Shown piece by piece: positions 61,437 to 64,000 of a stretch of DNA of 64,000 bases. Source of the stretch: Coprococcus aceti (lineage in GTDB: Bacteria > Bacillota > Clostridia > Lachnospirales > Lachnospiraceae); assembly GCF_025567285.1 (NCBI RefSeq), contig NZ_JAOQJT010000006.1, forward strand, positions 124,001 to 188,000. The letters are read 5' to 3'. Under the pieces are notes generated by a model that did not search any database, was not told the origin of the DNA, and saw only the letters and a program-made list of their open reading frames with translations. The first letter of the stretch is position 1, and every line of letters starts with the position of its first letter. The translations under genes were made by a program, and so were the position numbers.

Positions 61437-62387
61437 ATGACAAAAAAACTAAAATTACTGCTGGAATTTGTAATGCTGACACTTGGCGCAGTTATAGCTG
61501 CATTTGCTATCGAAGAATTTCTCGTGCCGAACACCATACTTGACGGAGGCGTCATCGGTATAGGTATCATGATCAATAATCTCACAGAAGTGTCCCTGAG
61601 TATTCTGACGATCGTTCTTAATGTTCCGTTTCTTATAATAGGTTCAAGACAGCTTGGTAAGATGTTCATGGTGAAGTCCGGTTATTCCATGGCTGTATTC
61701 TCAGTATTTGTGGAGATATTCAAACCCCTTGAAAATGCAACCTCAGAGACCATACTTGCGGTGTGCTTCGGCGGTGTGATACTTGGACTTGGAGTTGGTA
61801 TCATCATCAAGTTCGGCGGGTGCTTGGATGGAACGGAGACCGTGGCCATCATGCTGAACAAGAAAAAAGACTGGCCGGTTGGAAGAGTTGTTCTGGGCAT
61901 GAATCTGATCATATATTCTATTGCGGGAATGCTCTTTGGTCTGGACAGGGCGATGTACAGTCTTCTTACATACTTTATAACATCAAAGGTGCTTGATATG
62001 GTTGAGACCGGTCTTGAGCAGGCGAAGGCAGCCATGATCATAACTGATGATGCCAGAGAGGTGGCAGACAAGATATACAAGAAGCTTGGAAGAACAGTTA
62101 CCATCATGCAGGGCAAGGGAATGATAAGCGGCAACAAGACAGTGCTCTACTGTGTTATCACGAGATTTGAGATCGGTGAGCTGAAGAACATCATCAATTC
62201 CATAGATTCTTCTGCATTTGTCACAGTTACGGATGTGGCGGAGATCATCGGCAACCACATCAAGGATAATGAATACAAGGAGATCCTTGAGAAGATAGAG
62301 GAGAAGGAAGAACCGCTCACAAAGCTTCCTGAGCATGAGAGTATGACGGGCTTTGATGGCCTGGAGCATACCGGAAAAATAGATTAG
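61437..62387 (+). CDS. YitT-family membrane protein
   Basis: The 316-residue protein has the YitT/DUF161 layout: five or six membrane segments (about 8-185) with TILDGGVIGIGIMI and CLDGTETVAI, then a cytoplasmic DUF2179 domain (about 205-285) and a short acidic tail. Function is unknown. I take ATG 61437 since AAAGGA lies 8 bases upstream; ATG 61431 and GTG 61419 are in frame and cannot be excluded. It follows comEC by 81 bases. A strong terminator ends the transcript. Confidence 0.88.
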   Translation: MTKKLKLLLEFVMLTLGAVIAAFAIEEFLVPNTILDGGVIGIGIMINNLTEVSLSILTIVLNVPFLIIGSRQLGKMFMVKSGYSMAVFSVFVEIFKPLENATSETILAVCFGGVILGLGVGIIIKFGGCLDGTETVAIMLNKKKDWPVGRVVLGMNLIIYSIAGMLFGLDRAMYSLLTYFITSKVLDMVETGLEQAKAAMIITDDAREVADKIYKKLGRTVTIMQGKGMISGNKTVLYCVITRFEIGELKNIINSIDSSAFVTVTDVAEIIGNHIKDNEYKEILEKIEEKEEPLTKLPEHESMTGFDGLEHTGKID

Positions 62388-62442
62388 AAAAAGCCTGTGA
62401 CATATACCGGCAGATAACTGCTGTATATGTCACAGGCTTTTT
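62388..62442. terminator. Bidirectional terminator between yitT-like gene and pdxT
   Basis: A 20-bp perfect stem (62388-62407 with 62423-62442) with a 15-nt loop lies between convergent genes and has A/T runs on both sides. Confidence 0.94.
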
Positions 62443-62477
62443 TTTATTTATATATGTTTTAGACTGTAGTCAATATA

Positions 62478-63041
62478 TTACTGGATATTGTCTACAAATG
62501 CCTTGTGGATCCTGTAGTCGCTGTCAAGCTCAGGGTGGAAGGAGAGGGCAAACTGGTTGCCGTACTTAACTGCCACGATCTTGTCATCAACTGTTGCAAG
62601 GACATCAACCTCAGGTGAAGCCTCAGCCACATAAGGTGCACGGATGAAAGTCATAGGAACCTCACCGATACCTTTAAGCTCGGCCTCTGTGTGGAAGCTT
62701 CCAAGCTGTCTTCCGTAGGCATTTCTCTTTACTGTGACAGGGAGAGTGCCAAGGTGTACAGTGTCATCACCTTCGATGTGCTGTGCCAGAAGAATAAGTC
62801 CTGCACATGTGGCAAGAACCGGCATGCCACCCTCGATCTGAGACTTTATAGTGTCGAACATGTCGCTGTCTCTGAGAAGCTTTCCTTGGACTGTGCTCTC
62901 ACCGCCAGGAAGGATCAGGGCGTCATAAGGCTTGTTCAGATCTCCGGCATTTCTAAGTTCTATGCATGATACGCCGAGCTCGGAAAGTACATGCTCATGC
63001 TCTGCGAAAGCTCCCTGTACTGCCAATACACCAACCTGCAT
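62478..63041 (-). CDS. pdxT: Pyridoxal 5'-phosphate synthase, glutaminase subunit
   Basis: PdxT frees ammonia from glutamine and channels it to PdxS in the making of pyridoxal phosphate. The 187-residue protein starts VGVLAVQGAFAEHE, with the nucleophile Cys79 in LATCAGLILLA and the His-Glu pair in SFHPELDSD (about 168-170). ATG 63041 follows AAAGGGG and lies one base after the pdxS stop. A longer reading of 47 residues overlaps pdxS in another frame and is not supported. It is co-transcribed with pdxS. Confidence 0.96.
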   Translation of the reverse strand: MQVGVLAVQGAFAEHEHVLSELGVSCIELRNAGDLNKPYDALILPGGESTVQGKLLRDSDMFDTIKSQIEGGMPVLATCAGLILLAQHIEGDDTVHLGTLPVTVKRNAYGRQLGSFHTEAELKGIGEVPMTFIRAPYVAEASPEVDVLATVDDKIVAVKYGNQFALSFHPELDSDYRIHKAFVDNIQ

Positions 63042-63042
63042 A

Positions 63043-63921
63043 TTACTTACCCCTTTCTGCCATGAGGATTGCGATCTCCTGCTCGTTGATACCAACCATA
63101 GCTTCACCAAGTCCCTCTGAAAGCTTTGCAACGAGATCAGCGTCATTGTAGTTTGTTGTTGCCTGAACGATGGCAGCAGCACGCTTAGCAGGGTCTCCTG
63201 ACTTGAAGATACCTGAACCTACGAATACACCCTCAGCACCGAGCTGCATCATGAGAGCTGCGTCGGCAGGAGTAGCAACACCGCCGGCTGCGAAGTTTAC
63301 AACTGGGAGACGATGATTCTCATGTACGTACTGAACGAGATCGTAAGGAACCTCAAGCTTCTTAGCTGCCTCATACAGCTCATCTGTTCTCATGCTGACG
63401 ATCTCAGCGATCTGGCTGTTCATCTTTCTCATATGTCTTACGGCCTGAACGATATCACCTGTACCAGGCTCGCCCTTAGTTCTGATCATTGAAGCACCCT
63501 CGTTGATTCTTCTGAGAGCCTCGCCGAGATCCTTGGCACCACATACAAATGGAACCTTGAACTGTCTCTTGTCAATATGGTATACGTCATCTGCTGGTGA
63601 GAGAACCTCGCTCTCGTCGATGTAGTCGATCTCGATGGCCTGAAGGATCTGAGCCTCTGCAAAATGTCCGATACGGCACTTAGCCATAACAGGGATTGAT
63701 ACAGCGTTCTGGATTCCCTTGATCATCTGTGGGTCACTCATACGTGATACACCACCTGCAGCTCTGATATCTGCTGGGATTCTCTCAAGTGCCATAACTG
63801 CACAAGCGCCGGCAGCCTCAGCGATCTTAGCCTGCTCAGGTGTTGTAACGTCCATGATAACTCCGCCCTTAAGCATCTGGGCAAGTTCCTTATTTAACTT
63901 ATATCTTTCTGTTGTCTCCAT
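63043..63921 (-). CDS. pdxS: Pyridoxal 5'-phosphate synthase, lyase subunit
   Basis: PdxS builds pyridoxal phosphate from ribose 5-phosphate, glyceraldehyde 3-phosphate and ammonia, as a dodecamer with PdxT. The 292-residue protein matches the family almost along its whole length: GVIMDVTTPEQAKIAE, DIRAAGGVSRMSDP, SIPVMAKCRIGHFAEAQ (active-site Lys) and GGVATPADAALMMQLG. ATG 63921 has GGAGG about 7 bases upstream. The promoter may lie beyond the right edge; a TATAAT on the minus strand near 63997-63992 is the last visible signal. Confidence 0.97.
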   Translation of the reverse strand: METTERYKLNKELAQMLKGGVIMDVTTPEQAKIAEAAGACAVMALERIPADIRAAGGVSRMSDPQMIKGIQNAVSIPVMAKCRIGHFAEAQILQAIEIDYIDESEVLSPADDVYHIDKRQFKVPFVCGAKDLGEALRRINEGASMIRTKGEPGTGDIVQAVRHMRKMNSQIAEIVSMRTDELYEAAKKLEVPYDLVQYVHENHRLPVVNFAAGGVATPADAALMMQLGAEGVFVGSGIFKSGDPAKRAAAIVQATTNYNDADLVAKLSEGLGEAMVGINEQEIAILMAERGK

Positions 63922-64000
63922 GTTGAACCTCCGTTATAATTAGATTTGTGTTTATTGGAGTGAGTGTACATAAACTCACAATCTGTAGGTGATTATAAAA

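Noticed and set aside
63042..63182. 47-residue N-terminal extension of pdxT
   Set aside because: It overlaps pdxS in another frame, and PdxT proteins start at VGVLAVQG.

Overview
The window looks like a chromosomal contig from a low-to-mid GC Gram-positive anaerobe of the class Clostridia, most likely a Lachnospiraceae member of the Coprococcus/Roseburia type. The reasons are a Firmicutes-style 6S RNA, a phenylalanine T-box in front of pheST, strong GGAGG ribosome sites, SpoIID-, YitT- and YihY-family genes, a PPi-type phosphofructokinase and abundant two-component systems. The family placement is inference from gene content; no 16S rRNA is present.

Layout. 0-8 kb: gltBD (glutamate synthase), then on the minus strand a PPi-type 6-phosphofructokinase and a membrane-anchored unknown. 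8-11 kb: 6S RNA with promoter and terminator, a SpoIID-domain protein and a YihY-family membrane protein. 11-16 kb: an AT-rich scrap with two small unknown ORFs, a Phe T-box leader, an array of structured hairpin repeats, then pheS and pheT. 16.3-25.2 kb: an XRE-type membrane regulator gene split by an 8.2-kb serine-recombinase element. The element has 20-bp imperfect terminal inverted repeats, and removing it restores the host reading frame exactly. Its cargo is a two-component system plus an ABC/FtsX exporter, an arrangement typical of peptide-antibiotic sensing and resistance. Part of the recombinase lies in an assembly gap of 233 N.

25-33 kb: queA, a small alpha/beta-hydrolase, a DUF2752 protein, a LURP-one-like protein, an AgrA/AgrC-like pair followed by a lipoprotein and a membrane-anchored protein, and remnants of two toxin loci (a possible toxin/immunity pair and a zeta toxin cut off just after its Walker A motif). 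33-40 kb: aroA and tyrA (minus), an M18 aminopeptidase, an amidase_3 lipoprotein, an RsuA-type pseudouridine synthase and an SH3-domain membrane protein. 40-49 kb: a NarL-type two-component system divergent from an ABC-2 exporter, an extracellular GH13 lipoprotein, a nucleotide-sugar-type epimerase and an AT-rich gene resembling phage MuF-associated nucleases.

49-55 kb: argG divergent from argC-argJ-argB, with clustered ArgR-like half-sites between them. 55-62.4 kb: a probable operon comEA - response regulator - histidine kinase - GerMN lipoprotein - comEC - yitT, in which comEC seems to start at a non-canonical AUA codon. 62.4-64 kb: pdxST on the minus strand (PLP synthase).

The main items of interest are the precisely mapped recombinase element and its regulated cargo, the covarying hairpin array upstream of pheS, the probable AUA start of comEC, and the scattered remains of toxin systems. 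Most of the rest is ordinary core metabolism. I did not find a clear, wholly novel multi-gene system.
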